From an uncultured Flavobacteriaceae bacterium (GTDB taxonomy: Bacteria > Bacteroidota > Bacteroidia > Flavobacteriales > Flavobacteriaceae), in the NCBI GenBank assembly GCA_947494715.1, contig CANLWG010000012.1, positions 1 through 64,000 of the forward strand: a DNA stretch of 64,000 nt. The letters are read 5' to 3'. A model generated the notes under the pieces. It saw nothing but the letters and a program-made list of their open reading frames with translations, was not told the origin of the DNA and did no database searches. Position 1 is the stretch's first letter. Each line of letters starts with the position of its first letter. The translations under genes were made by a program, and so were the position numbers. This document shows, one piece after another, positions 53,393-62,639 of this stretch.

Positions 53393-56300
53393 TTAATTTC
53401 CTTCTGTAGTGGCAGTAGTACTATCTGTTTGTTCACCTTGAGATTCTAAACTGTCAATGGAGGTAGTATCCCTAAGGTCGGGGTCGCTTTGGGGTTCTAA
53501 TTCTTCTTCTAGGATATCGTCCCTATAAAAATGGGCGAACTTATCTATATACTCATTGAATATCAGTGTTTCCTTTTCGGCCAATTCCCTATCATTGTTG
53601 GCGATAAGAATATCAATGTTTCTCCTATATCCCTCCATGTCGGCTATAATATCATCGATATGGTCATATTGCTCATCCAAGGGAATGCCGGCATAGTACT
53701 CCAAACGTTCCTGGTATTTTGTTTTCAACTGATTAAAGAGTTCTCGTGCCTTGGTAGTTTCGCCAACCCTAAAATAGCCATCCACAAAAGGCTCTACAAA
53801 CGTATAGTATCCAAAATAATCCACCGGTAAATTGGTCATTGCTATTTCAATGATATCCTTGGCCTCATCAATTTTTTCCTCCTTTATTAGTTCCTCCACT
53901 AACCGTGCAAGATTGCTCCTAAAGGTAAGTCCTTGGATACGTGTCTGTGTATCATGGTAAATATCCGAACTGCCCGAATTGCCCCATTCCCAATTCGTTA
54001 CCACATCGTACATGAGTTCGGTATCTATACGCCCCATCTCAAAGGAATTTCTACGTTCGGTTTTGATAGGCACCAGTTTATACGCCAAGCCGTCCAACTG
54101 CAGATAATCCTTCATCCAAATGAATTCGGCATCGTCAAAACTTCCACCGGAGAAGTAAATAGGTCTTTTCCAATCATTGTTGGCCATAATATCCAACATC
54201 ATCATGCTTTTTTTGGTAATGGCACTTTGTGGCAGGTCTATATCGATATAATCTACCATTAATGCAGAATCCTTTGCTTTCACCAATCCGCTTTCCAACG
54301 CATTTTTCTTGTTTACCGGAATACGGATTTTATTGGTGGGATAATAGACCGTATTTAAAAAGTTTTCGGAATACTGGTCAATGTCGGCCCCTTGTTTTTG
54401 TAGGATATGCTTCAACTTGGTCTGCGGTTTATCACTATCCAGCCAATCGATAAAGTCCTTTACGTTCCATCTACTATCCGTAAGCCCTTGAAAATAGAGC
54501 ACATCCCGGGAGCCCCAACGATATTTATCATGTTCTATTTGGGAAGGTATGGGTTCGCTATCATAGGCTTTGCGCTTCATTTGGTCTACATACCAATCTG
54601 TTTCAAAAAGGCTGGTACATACAACTCTAACATCCGTTCTAAAGCCTTCAATTTCTTGGGCATACCACAGGGGAAAGGTGTCATTGTCCCCGATAGTGAA
54701 CAATATGGCCCCCGCATCTTTTTGGCAGGAATCCAGATAGGCCCTGGCAGATGACCATGCGGTATAGCGATTTGATCGGTCATGGTCGTCCCAGTTTTGT
54801 ACGGCCATGACCGTGGGTACGGCGAGCAGACATATAACTACAACGAGAGGAGCTAAAATCTTAGGGGTCAACCATTTCTTGAATTCATCAAATAGTCCAT
54901 ATACACCCAATCCTATCCAAAGCGCAAAAATGTAAAAAGAGCCTACCAAGGAATAATCCCGCTCCCTGGGTTGAAAGATATAAGGATTGGTATAAAATTG
55001 AATGGCGATGCCCGTAAACATGAAGAATATAAAGAGCACCCAAAATTGTTTGGGGTTCTTTGAGATTTGAAAGAGGATGCCGATAATTCCCAAAATCAAG
55101 GGTAAGAAGAAATAGGTGTTTCGCCCTTTATTCTCCAAAATTTCACTGGGAAGGTTGTCCTGGCTCCCCAAAAACCAGCTGTCCACAATAGGAATCCCGG
55201 AAAGCCAACGGCCATTTTCATCATATCTGCCCTGGATATCATTAGTTTTTCCAGTGAAGTTCCACATAAAATAGCGCCAATACATGTAACCAAATTGGAA
55301 CTCCAGCATGTATTTGATATTCTGCCATAGTGTCGGTGGCTGTACCTCTATGTATTCACTAAATCGCTTCAAGAAGCTTATATACTGTTCCGCATCGATT
55401 TCGCCATTGGCATAGCCATCTTTTACTTGATTTACCGCTTTGCGAAGTTCTTCGTTGGATTGGGTCATCTTAAAGTCCAATGGCCCAAAATATCGCATAT
55501 AATTTTCCGCATGCTGACCGCTCCACAATCTGGGCAGGACACCTACATGATCTGGATTTGGCCCTTGTAGCGCGTCTTTGTAATAGTTTACGATAACGTA
55601 TTTGCCCAATTTTTCATCTTTCTCATACTTTGGAGCTTCATCCTTGTCGTCTCCTGGAGGGGCAAAAATGTCGGAATAATAGGTGCCATAAACAGGGCTG
55701 TCCACCCCAGGATATTGTTCCCTGTTGTAGTACGCCAATAGGGCCCGTGCGTCCGCTGGATTATTTTCGTTGATGATCACATTGGCATTGGCACGAATGG
55801 GCAACATAAGCCAAGAGGAGAAGCCCAGAAACAAGAACATAAGGCACAGGACTAGAGTATTTGCGGTTCTAAAATTGTTTTTTCGGGTATAGTTAAGGCC
55901 AAAATAGAAGGTGGCTACAAAAATAAGCCCCATAATAACAGTACCGGAATTAAAAGGTAATCCAATGCTATTAATAAAAAAGACCTCGCTCCAACCAAAG
56001 AGCTTCAGTACATAGGTCAGTGAAAATTTATAGACCAGCATTAGGATCGTTATGACCGCTACATTGGCCATCAAAAAGTTCTTGACCGTGGTAGTTTTGT
56101 ATTTCTTAAAATAATAGAGCAAACCTATGGAAGGAATGGCCAGGAAACCCATAAATTGGATACCAAAAGTAAGCCCGACAACAAAGGAAATTAAAACCAG
56201 CCATTTATTGCCCCGGGGATTGTCCAAGTCATCCGTCCATTTTAGTCCCATCCAGAGCAAAAGTGCCATAATAAAACTGGCCATGGCGTACACTTCGGTC

Positions 56301-56731
56301 TCTACCGCGTTGAACCAAAAACTATCGGAATAGGTAAATGCCAGGGAACCGATTAATCCACTTCCCAAAATGGCTATGGCCTTGCCGTTGGTAAGGGCGT
56401 CATTTTTCCCAATAAGCTTTTGGGTAAGATTGGTTATGGTCCAAAACATGAAGAGAATGGTAAAAGCGCTGGAAACGTTAGAAACGGAATTGACCATTCT
56501 TGCCACTTGGTCCGGGCTAAATGCGAACATAGAAAAGAAAGCACCTATCATTTGCAATAAAGGGGCTCCGGGAGGATGCCCTACCTGTAACTTGGCCGAT
56601 GTGGCAATGTATTCACCGGCATCCCAAAAACTGCTGGTAGGTTCAACGGTGATAACGTAGGTAATAAAGGCTATAAAAAAAACGACCCATCCTAGGATGG
56701 TGTCCCATTTCTCGAAGTTTTTTGCAAACAT
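53393..56731 (-). CDS. DUF2723 (GT117-type) polytopic membrane protein
   Basis: A 1112-aa inner-membrane protein. The N-terminal half has about ten transmembrane helices and the glycosyltransferase-like loop FWDAGEYIATSAKLQVGHPP, resembling the first loop of protein O-mannosyltransferases. The C-terminal half is soluble, with TPR-like helices near 980-1060 and an acidic tail. DUF2723 members are thought to transfer sugars from lipid carriers, perhaps in protein O-glycosylation, which is widespread in Bacteroidota; not proven. The ATG at 56731 (MFAKNFEKW) is chosen; the frame extends 33 nt to a TTG. Confidence 0.88.
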   Translation of the reverse strand: MFAKNFEKWDTILGWVVFFIAFITYVITVEPTSSFWDAGEYIATSAKLQVGHPPGAPLLQMIGAFFSMFAFSPDQVARMVNSVSNVSSAFTILFMFWTITNLTQKLIGKNDALTNGKAIAILGSGLIGSLAFTYSDSFWFNAVETEVYAMASFIMALLLWMGLKWTDDLDNPRGNKWLVLISFVVGLTFGIQFMGFLAIPSIGLLYYFKKYKTTTVKNFLMANVAVITILMLVYKFSLTYVLKLFGWSEVFFINSIGLPFNSGTVIMGLIFVATFYFGLNYTRKNNFRTANTLVLCLMFLFLGFSSWLMLPIRANANVIINENNPADARALLAYYNREQYPGVDSPVYGTYYSDIFAPPGDDKDEAPKYEKDEKLGKYVIVNYYKDALQGPNPDHVGVLPRLWSGQHAENYMRYFGPLDFKMTQSNEELRKAVNQVKDGYANGEIDAEQYISFLKRFSEYIEVQPPTLWQNIKYMLEFQFGYMYWRYFMWNFTGKTNDIQGRYDENGRWLSGIPIVDSWFLGSQDNLPSEILENKGRNTYFFLPLILGIIGILFQISKNPKQFWVLFIFFMFTGIAIQFYTNPYIFQPRERDYSLVGSFYIFALWIGLGVYGLFDEFKKWLTPKILAPLVVVICLLAVPTVMAVQNWDDHDRSNRYTAWSSARAYLDSCQKDAGAILFTIGDNDTFPLWYAQEIEGFRTDVRVVCTSLFETDWYVDQMKRKAYDSEPIPSQIEHDKYRWGSRDVLYFQGLTDSRWNVKDFIDWLDSDKPQTKLKHILQKQGADIDQYSENFLNTVYYPTNKIRIPVNKKNALESGLVKAKDSALMVDYIDIDLPQSAITKKSMMMLDIMANNDWKRPIYFSGGSFDDAEFIWMKDYLQLDGLAYKLVPIKTERRNSFEMGRIDTELMYDVVTNWEWGNSGSSDIYHDTQTRIQGLTFRSNLARLVEELIKEEKIDEAKDIIEIAMTNLPVDYFGYYTFVEPFVDGYFRVGETTKARELFNQLKTKYQERLEYYAGIPLDEQYDHIDDIIADMEGYRRNIDILIANNDRELAEKETLIFNEYIDKFAHFYRDDILEEELEPQSDPDLRDTTSIDSLESQGEQTDSTTATTEGN

Positions 56732-56937
56732 GCAATCCGTGGTTTTGGTAAACCCTGGTTTCAAAACTTATTTTCAAAACCTCGGGTTGAACTAATCCCG
56801 CTTTTTAGAGGGATATGTTTTTATACAGTGCAACAATAACGGCGAATTTACTAAATCTAACCTAGATGGGGGTATATTTTTTATAAAGGATTAACAGTTT
56901 GGGCCGGTCCAAATTTGGTGGATTGTCCACAAAAATG

Positions 56938-56968
56938 TTTGTGCAAACCAAACTTTGTCTTAAATTTG
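56938..56968 (+). promoter_or_regulatory. Promoter of tRNA-Gln (TTTG-N19-TAAATTTG)
   Basis: Both elements match exactly: TTTG at 56938-56941 and TAAATTTG at 56961-56968, 19 nt apart. The predicted start is about 35 nt before the mature tRNA. Confidence 0.75.
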
Positions 56969-56980
56969 CACGCTCTTATA

Positions 56981-56995
56981 CTGAACTAGATTCAG
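56981..56995. repeat. CTGAA-N5-TTCAG inverted repeat, copy 4
   Basis: Copy with spacer CTAGA, between the tRNA-Gln promoter and the tRNA. It would lie in the 5' leader of the precursor. Confidence 0.4.
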
Positions 56996-57010
56996 TGAGT
57001 ATTTTTGAAT

Positions 57011-57082
57011 TGGCCCATGGTGTAATTGGCAACACAGCTGGTTTTGGTCCAGTCGTTCTAGGTTCGAGTCCTAGTGGGCCAA
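57011..57082 (+). tRNA. tRNA-Gln (anticodon TTG)
   Basis: Complete cloverleaf: acceptor TGGCCCA/TGGGCCA, D-arm GTG...CAC, anticodon stem GCTGG/CCAGT with loop TTTTGGT (anticodon at 57044-57046), T-arm CTAGG-TTCGAGT-CCTAG, discriminator A. CCA not encoded. Confidence 0.96.
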
Positions 57083-57090
57083 CAGAATTG

Positions 57091-57118
57091 AAAATCCCGG
57101 TAAAAGCTGGGATTTTTT
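57091..57118 (+). terminator. Terminator of the tRNA-Gln transcript
   Basis: 8-bp stem AAAATCCC / GGGATTTT with a 10-nt loop and a T-run, 8 nt after the tRNA. Confidence 0.8.
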
Positions 57119-57261
57119 GGTTTTAGGAAGGGTATAATTAATTGTCTCTGAGTTTTCATATTGTATTCAAGGGCATTAATTATCTTTAGCAACAACTGGA
57201 AATAAGTCATGATTTCCTGCTACTTAATACATACAAACCATTATCAAAACAAGGTATTGAA

Positions 57262-57657
57262 ATGAAGCAAGTCCTCCTAGTCCTTCTGCTTGCAATGATG
57301 ATACTGAGTTGTCATTCCTATAAAACAATCGGATTTTCAGAATTTCGGGATGGTAGAAGATATGAGGTAGAATTAAACAATGGACAAACCCTTGATGCCC
57401 GATACAAAAGTACCAAAGAGGACTCTGTTTATCTCTTGATTAACAATTCCGTTGTAGAGTTCCCAAAATCCAAAATCGTTCGCATTAGAAGAAAAAAGGT
57501 ATCTGCAATTGTATTGATAGGTGGTTGTGCCCTTGCAACAGTTGGCATCGTTGCTTTCATTAACTATGCTGACAAGGATGGACAGTTCTGGATACTGTAC
57601 GTGAAGAGGCCAATTAATTCTGGATTTTGTTTTGATAGGAATTATCATATAATTTAA
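57262..57657 (+). CDS. Hypothetical lipoprotein with one transmembrane segment
   Basis: A 131-aa protein. Lipobox at MKQVLLVLLLAMMILSC, a small beta-rich segment (EVELNNGQTLDARYKSTKED, SVYLLINNSVVEFPKSKIV), then a hydrophobic stretch (about 76-95). The end (FWILYVKRPINSGFCFDRN) is compositionally unlike the rest, which may mean a frameshift or decayed terminus. Function unknown. Confidence 0.55.
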   Translation: MKQVLLVLLLAMMILSCHSYKTIGFSEFRDGRRYEVELNNGQTLDARYKSTKEDSVYLLINNSVVEFPKSKIVRIRRKKVSAIVLIGGCALATVGIVAFINYADKDGQFWILYVKRPINSGFCFDRNYHII

Positions 57658-57783
57658 GAAACGGGCAGATTGATCACTGTGTTTCTGTAGTAGATTTCCA
57701 CCGTTTAGAGCATTTTGTCATCTATTTGAGTTAAGATTGGAAGTGAAAAAACATAGTTCTATCCTATGTAAAATGTGGACTAA

Positions 57784-57879
57784 ATGAGCGATATGGAATT
57801 TGGCAATGAAATCATAACAAAGGATAAAGCGGATGAAACTAAAATAGGAACATGGGTCACCATTAAAATTCCAGGTTAG
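57784..57879 (+). pseudogene. Possible remnant of a histidine kinase C-terminus
   Basis: A 31-codon frame ending IITKDKADETKIGTWVTIKI plus PG. The ending IGTWVTIKIP resembles the last strand of LytS-type and TPR-linked histidine kinases of Bacteroidota, whose ATPase domains end in (I/G)GTxVxIxIP. It is preceded by an in-frame stop and lies 14 bp from the end of the convergent orphan LytTR regulator gene. A short fortuitous ORF cannot be excluded. Confidence 0.3.
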
Positions 57880-57892
57880 GCACTTTTCCGAC

Positions 57893-58651
57893 TTAGGCTA
57901 CTTTTGTTCCTAAATCTTGGCTATCGAAAAGTTCCATTAAACTTGTTCTTCTCCTTCTTGCTACGGGAATGCGTTCTCCGGTATCAAGAATCAAGGTGCC
58001 GTCTGGAAAAAACTTCTTTATTTTGTTAAGGTTCACCAAATGGGATTTATGGGCCCTGAAAAATAGAGGCATTGTCAAAGAATTTTCAAAAAATTTGATG
58101 CCATAGGAACTTAGATGAATATTTCCATCCTGCAAATATATTTTTGCATACCCCTCCACACTTTCCAGCCGTATGATATCCGAGATATTTGAAAAATAGG
58201 TGCATCCCAAGGTCGGGATTGCAATTTTTTTATTTTCCAATGCAAGCATATCCAAAAGTAGCTTGCTAGTAGTATTCCTTGTTTTACCGCTGGTCAACCT
58301 TTGTAAAGCCTTGGTAATAATAGCTATAAATTCTGCCTGACCATAAGGCTTTAGTAAAAACCCAAGTGCAAAATTTCGATAGGCTTCTATGGCAAACTTA
58401 TCATGCGCCGTACTAAAGACCACTTCCGTGTTTGGGGATTTTAGACGTTTCAATAAATCCAAACCGGTTAAATTTGGCATTTCAACATCAACAATGAGCA
58501 AATCTGGGTTATGTTCATTTAGGTATTCGAGACCTTCCAAAGGATCGGTAAAGCATTGGGGCGTATCAAAACAGTCAAAGTTTTTGGACAATGACTTTTT
58601 ACAATATTCTATATCCGATATGTCATCGTCTATTATTACAATGGTCATCAT
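57893..58651 (-). CDS. LytTR-family response regulator (orphan)
   Basis: A 252-aa regulator. An N-terminal receiver domain (IVIIDDDISDIEYC, phospho-acceptor D55 in LLIVDVEMPN, then the switch threonine in VVFSTAH and lysine in FLLKPYG) is followed by a C-terminal LytTR DNA-binding domain (IRLESVEGYAKIYLQDGNIH, FFRAHKSHLVNLNKI, RIPVARRRR). No complete histidine kinase gene is nearby. It is the last gene of a minus-strand series that starts with a T9SS adhesin, about 96 nt after the receiver-like gene, so it may regulate or report on that system. Confidence 0.92.
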   Translation of the reverse strand: MMTIVIIDDDISDIEYCKKSLSKNFDCFDTPQCFTDPLEGLEYLNEHNPDLLIVDVEMPNLTGLDLLKRLKSPNTEVVFSTAHDKFAIEAYRNFALGFLLKPYGQAEFIAIITKALQRLTSGKTRNTTSKLLLDMLALENKKIAIPTLGCTYFSNISDIIRLESVEGYAKIYLQDGNIHLSSYGIKFFENSLTMPLFFRAHKSHLVNLNKIKKFFPDGTLILDTGERIPVARRRRTSLMELFDSQDLGTKVA

Positions 58652-58747
58652 AAAAGATTTGATAAAAGTGCACTGTATCTATAAAAATACATATTGTAAG
58701 GCTTATCCTTAAGTAGTTAACGAAAAAATACCGTTTTAATTATCCAG

Positions 58748-59110
58748 TTATAATTTTAAAAAATCCACAATCTGGGAAACATACTCAATTTTGCTAGTTG
58801 AAACGTCCATTACCTCAATTCCTTTTACCATGTTTAAATTCTTGTAACTATTCTTGTTGATAGGGGCAAAAACAATTGGGATGTTAAATTTGGCCAACGG
58901 AACGCAATCGGTTAATTCGTATTCTTCATTATAAACAAAAAGTATAAAAAGGAACTTGATTTCCGATTTCAATTTAATGGTATCGGCAATACTCGAAATT
59001 TTTTTGTGCCGATATCCGTTGATGTTGGTTTTTTTTAAAGATTGCTTAATGATACTGCCCAAGGGCCCCTGTTTATCATAAATTATAAAACTTCCTTCTG
59101 CTTCAAACAT
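58748..59110 (-). CDS. Small protein resembling a degenerate receiver domain
   Basis: A 120-aa cytoplasmic protein, not recognised by clear family motifs. Its alternation of strands and helices suggests a receiver-like fold: a strand FLFILFVYN (53-61) ends in Tyr-Asn where the phospho-aspartate would be, NIPIVFAPINK (76-86) resembles strand 4 with the switch residue replaced, and GIEVMDVSTSKIEYVSQIVDFL resembles strand 5 and helix 5. If correct it cannot be phosphorylated in the standard way. It lies directly before the LytTR regulator gene in the same direction. Confidence 0.6.
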   Translation of the reverse strand: MFEAEGSFIIYDKQGPLGSIIKQSLKKTNINGYRHKKISSIADTIKLKSEIKFLFILFVYNEEYELTDCVPLAKFNIPIVFAPINKNSYKNLNMVKGIEVMDVSTSKIEYVSQIVDFLKL

Positions 59111-59174
59111 ATTACCTTATAAAAAACTTGGTTAGTATAAATTGTTAGGTGGGTATAAAAGAAATGAGATAAAT

Positions 59175-59690
59175 TTAGTGAGGGCATATATTTGGTTTTG
59201 ATTCGGAAATTGGGATAATATGCGATAATAGAAGGCTACCCTTTCTATATATCTTTATCCATTTTGCCATGTTGTTCAACGGAATACTGATGTCAAAAAA
59301 AGTACCGCCTGGAAAAGGAAAGGCGTCCAATTCTGGTAGGGTTCCAAGGGCAACAAGGGTACGCTTTTGATTTACGAGCGTATAATAGAAATGATTTCCT
59401 GTGGGATCTAGCCCTTTGGGTCTTTCTTTTATGGGCTCTCCGGTAGGAATCATTTCATAATCCCTTACCCACAAATGGCCGTATTGATTAATGAAATATT
59501 TAACCCGGAGGCCACTGTAGTCATCTACAAGCTCTTCTTTATGTTCCTCTACCGTGTCATATTCGATATAATCGTAATAGGGCGGCAGGGTCGTTTCCAA
59601 CTCAAATGCATCATTTGTTGGGAAAAGAAGTTTTTGTAGATAAAACAAACAGTGTTGTTTTGTGTTTTTTATAAGGGCTTGTGCTTCCAT
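59175..59690 (-). CDS. Hypothetical cytoplasmic protein of the T9SS adhesin operon
   Basis: A 171-aa protein I do not recognise. It has no signal peptide or membrane segment. It is rich in aromatic residues (PPYYDYIEYDTVEEHKEE, KYFINQYGHLWVRDYEM, GNHFYYTLVNQKRTL) and mostly beta-strand in character. The ATG at 59690 leaves a 25-nt gap to the upstream OmpA gene; an ATG at 59744 in the same frame would overlap that gene by 29 nt. The context suggests a role linked to the adhesin and its regulator. Confidence 0.65.
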   Translation of the reverse strand: MEAQALIKNTKQHCLFYLQKLLFPTNDAFELETTLPPYYDYIEYDTVEEHKEELVDDYSGLRVKYFINQYGHLWVRDYEMIPTGEPIKERPKGLDPTGNHFYYTLVNQKRTLVALGTLPELDAFPFPGGTFFDISIPLNNMAKWIKIYRKGSLLLSHIIPISESKPNICPH

Positions 59691-59715
59691 GGGAACTATG
59701 ATTTGGGTTTGGGTT

Positions 59716-61647
59716 TTACTTTTTGAATTCAACAATGAATTCACTTCTACGGTTCAGTTGGTGCTCAGCCTTTGTACAGCGCACGCCATTGGAACAATGG
59801 TTCACCAATTGGCTTTCACCATAACCTTTGCTTGTAAGCCTTGTCTTTGAAATTCCCCTGGTGATCAAATAATCTATTGTAGATTTGGCCCTTCTTTCGG
59901 ACAGGTCCATATTGTACATGTCATTGGCACGGCTATCGGTATGTGATCGTACATCGATATTGATGGAGGGATGGAGCTTCATCACGGAAACAATTTTTTC
60001 CAGTTCCAGCGCGGCATCCGGACGGATGTTGGATTTATCCAAATCAAAATAGATGACGACATTGAATAGTTTAGCAATATCGTCCCCTGCCTTAATATCT
60101 ATTACATTTTTGTCAAGTTCAAAATTGTGCTCGCGTTCTTTTTGTCCTTTTTGTGAATATGCATCTTTGGATTCATATTTTTCTTTTTCGGCCTTAATGA
60201 TATAGGAAGTATTTATATCCACTTCACTCTCATAATATCCCTTTTCATCAGTTTTCAGTTCAACGAAAATATTATCTCCCTCATCATATAGAGTAATCGA
60301 GGCATCCTTCAAAGGTTCTTTGGTTTCCCTATCGGTGACCACTCCGAATACCCTACTTTTTAATACGTCCTTAATCTTTTCCGTTTCTATGAAGCTATAG
60401 ATATCGTCATGGCCCAGACCGTTGGGCCTATTGGAACTTATATACCCATTGTTGCCCATAATGGCAAAGGCAACGTCGTCAAAGGAGGAGTTTAGCGGTT
60501 TCCCTACGTTCAATAAATTTCCAAAAGAGTTGTCTTCCTTAATCTTGACATAAAAAATATCATAGCCGCCTAGGCCGTAATGCCCATCGGAAGAAAAGTA
60601 CAATTCATTGTCGGGGGAAAGGAAAGGGAAGGACTCCCTTCCTTTTGTATTGATTTTCGTTCCCAGGTTCTTTGGGTTGTCCAAAATGCCTTCAGGGCTT
60701 ATACTCACAGAATATATGTCAGTAAAACCCAGCGATCCGGGCCGATCTGATACAAAATACATTTTGTCCTCTGTGGGGCTTAAAACTGGGTGTGCATTGG
60801 AATAGTCGTCCCCATTGATGGACAAATCTTCCACATCGGTCCATTTTCCATTCTTCAATTTTGCCCGATAGATTTTTAAATGTTGGACCTCTTGTTTCCT
60901 CTTATTCTTAGATGGTGTTATGTTGTTGCGTGTAAAGTACATAGTGGCCCCGTCCGTTGTAAAGACAGCACTGGATTCATGATACTTTGTGTTAACATCC
61001 CCTTTAAGTTTCGTCGGTGTCCCTAGGGATCCATCGCTACTTATAGCGGACTCGAACAAATCCAAAAATGATAGTCCGTCCCATGGGCTAAGACGTCTTC
61101 CTGCTTTTGTAGCATCCTGTGTAGAGGCAAAGACCAATTTTTTTCCATGAAAGGAAGCTCCAAAATCCACCCCTGTAGAATTTATTTTGGCCGCCTGAAT
61201 GATATATCTTCCAGAGTTTTCTTCAATGATCTTTAGATAATCTATGGCATTTCCATACGTTTCGTTTACGATACCATTTTTTTTGATATAGATATTGAAC
61301 CAATGTATGGAGAGTCCTTCGTCACCTATGGCCTTAAGGGATTGTGAATACCTTAAGTAGTAGATGGGCTCTAGGTTTTCGGTCAATGAGAACAATTCTT
61401 TGTACCAATTCGCAGCGTCTACATATTTGGCGTTGAAATAATAAATGTTCCCCAGTTTCCTGAAAAGCTCCTCGGATCGGTATCCTGATTCTGCAAGATC
61501 CAGATAGATTTCCGAAGCGTCAATATAGGCAAGTTCTTGATATTTTTTATTGGCACGGTCCAATTTCACTTCCTGTCCAAGGCCGGTAAGTACAGAGACA
61601 AAAAAGATCAAGATGCACGTGCATGGAATTTTTAGATATGTATTCAT
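59716..61647 (-). CDS. PorE-like OmpA-family protein (TPR, WD40-like, carboxypeptidase-like and OmpA domains)
   Basis: A 643-aa exported protein with the domain order of T9SS PorE: signal peptide (ending LTGLGQ), TPR helices (about 28-130), beta-propeller PD40 repeats (about 160-400; HPVLSPTEDKMYFVSDRPGS is one blade), a carboxypeptidase regulatory-like domain (FGVVTDRETKEPLKDASITL, about 435-500), and an OmpA peptidoglycan-binding domain (YFDLDKSNIRPDAALELEKI, then HTDSRANDMYNMDLSERRAK). It would anchor the secretion or attachment complex to peptidoglycan. It follows the PorP/SprF gene by 20 nt. PorP/SprF-OmpA pairs are typical partners of T9SS type-B cargo. Confidence 0.92.
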   Translation of the reverse strand: MNTYLKIPCTCILIFFVSVLTGLGQEVKLDRANKKYQELAYIDASEIYLDLAESGYRSEELFRKLGNIYYFNAKYVDAANWYKELFSLTENLEPIYYLRYSQSLKAIGDEGLSIHWFNIYIKKNGIVNETYGNAIDYLKIIEENSGRYIIQAAKINSTGVDFGASFHGKKLVFASTQDATKAGRRLSPWDGLSFLDLFESAISSDGSLGTPTKLKGDVNTKYHESSAVFTTDGATMYFTRNNITPSKNKRKQEVQHLKIYRAKLKNGKWTDVEDLSINGDDYSNAHPVLSPTEDKMYFVSDRPGSLGFTDIYSVSISPEGILDNPKNLGTKINTKGRESFPFLSPDNELYFSSDGHYGLGGYDIFYVKIKEDNSFGNLLNVGKPLNSSFDDVAFAIMGNNGYISSNRPNGLGHDDIYSFIETEKIKDVLKSRVFGVVTDRETKEPLKDASITLYDEGDNIFVELKTDEKGYYESEVDINTSYIIKAEKEKYESKDAYSQKGQKEREHNFELDKNVIDIKAGDDIAKLFNVVIYFDLDKSNIRPDAALELEKIVSVMKLHPSINIDVRSHTDSRANDMYNMDLSERRAKSTIDYLITRGISKTRLTSKGYGESQLVNHCSNGVRCTKAEHQLNRRSEFIVEFKK

Positions 61648-61667
61648 AATGGGGGTTATAAAGTGTG

Positions 61668-62609
61668 TTAAAAGAATCTTGGGTTTATGGAGTTTATGGT
61701 TCTTTTGGTAAACTCAAAGCGTAAAAAGAAATCGTGGGAACCAGAATTGTAGTTCCCGAGTTCGCTGGTATCGTAATCGTAGGCATAGCCCACCATAAAA
61801 CGATTGTTTATTTGAAAACCAGCCAAGGCACTTACAGCGGCATCCAATCTATAGGATAAGCCCAGCGTGAACCTGTCGTTGAACAAAAAGTTAGCGGAGG
61901 CATCAAAAGCCAAGGGGGCTCCCTTTACGGCTTTGGTCAATATGGCCGGCTTAAATTTAAGTCCCTCGTTAATCTCAAAGACATATCCTGCGATCAGATA
62001 GAAGTGGGCTTTTTCCGATGCGGTGGATGAGATGGAATCATCATAATGATCTGTGGACAATATGTTTGGAGACGATAATCCAACATACCATCTATCATCA
62101 AAATGGAGGAAAACACCCAAGCCTGCATTGGGTGAAAAGCGGTTCTCAATGTTTTGGGAAAATTCCAATTCACCGCGATCTCTTATGTCCAATTTTCCAA
62201 AGTCGACATTTAAGAGGTTCATTCCTCCCTTTAGACCAAAGGACAACTCAGTCTTAGTGCTCAGAGGAATGGTATAGGAAAAATCAACGGTTACGTTACT
62301 TTCCGTAGATGGGCCTATCTCATCATGGATAACGGAAAGGCCGAGGCCAACACCCCGTTCCCCGATTGGGCTATTTACAGAGAAGGTAAGGGATTTGGGA
62401 GCCCCGTTAAGCCCTGCCCATTGGGAACGGTAAAGACTGTTGAAACTTAAAACACCCCTATTACCGGCGTAGGCCGGGTTTACCGTGACCGTATTGTACA
62501 TATACTGGGTATATTCCGAATCTTGCTGGCCGTGGCAAAGGAAAGGGAGGCCCATTGTCAATAAGACAAGGAGCACAATTTTTTTATAGTTGCTATGGAT
62601 TTCTTTCAT
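61668..62609 (-). CDS. PorP/SprF-family type IX secretion outer-membrane protein
   Basis: A 313-aa barrel protein. Signal peptide (ending LCHGQQ), then the hallmark YTQYMYNTVTVNPAYAGNRG and LYRSQWAGLNGAPKS, followed by amphipathic strands to the C-terminus. SprF/PorP proteins are needed for secretion and attachment of specific T9SS type-B cargo such as SprB. The cognate cargo is almost certainly the adhesin encoded 30 nt upstream. The PorE-like gene follows by 20 nt. Confidence 0.94.
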   Translation of the reverse strand: MKEIHSNYKKIVLLVLLTMGLPFLCHGQQDSEYTQYMYNTVTVNPAYAGNRGVLSFNSLYRSQWAGLNGAPKSLTFSVNSPIGERGVGLGLSVIHDEIGPSTESNVTVDFSYTIPLSTKTELSFGLKGGMNLLNVDFGKLDIRDRGELEFSQNIENRFSPNAGLGVFLHFDDRWYVGLSSPNILSTDHYDDSISSTASEKAHFYLIAGYVFEINEGLKFKPAILTKAVKGAPLAFDASANFLFNDRFTLGLSYRLDAAVSALAGFQINNRFMVGYAYDYDTSELGNYNSGSHDFFLRFEFTKRTINSINPRFF

Positions 62610-62639
62610 GGTCTTTCAATTTATTTTCTTGGATATGGA

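Noticed and set aside
57893-58651. LytTR regulator considered as PorX
   Set aside because: PorX has a receiver plus PglZ domain, not LytTR.
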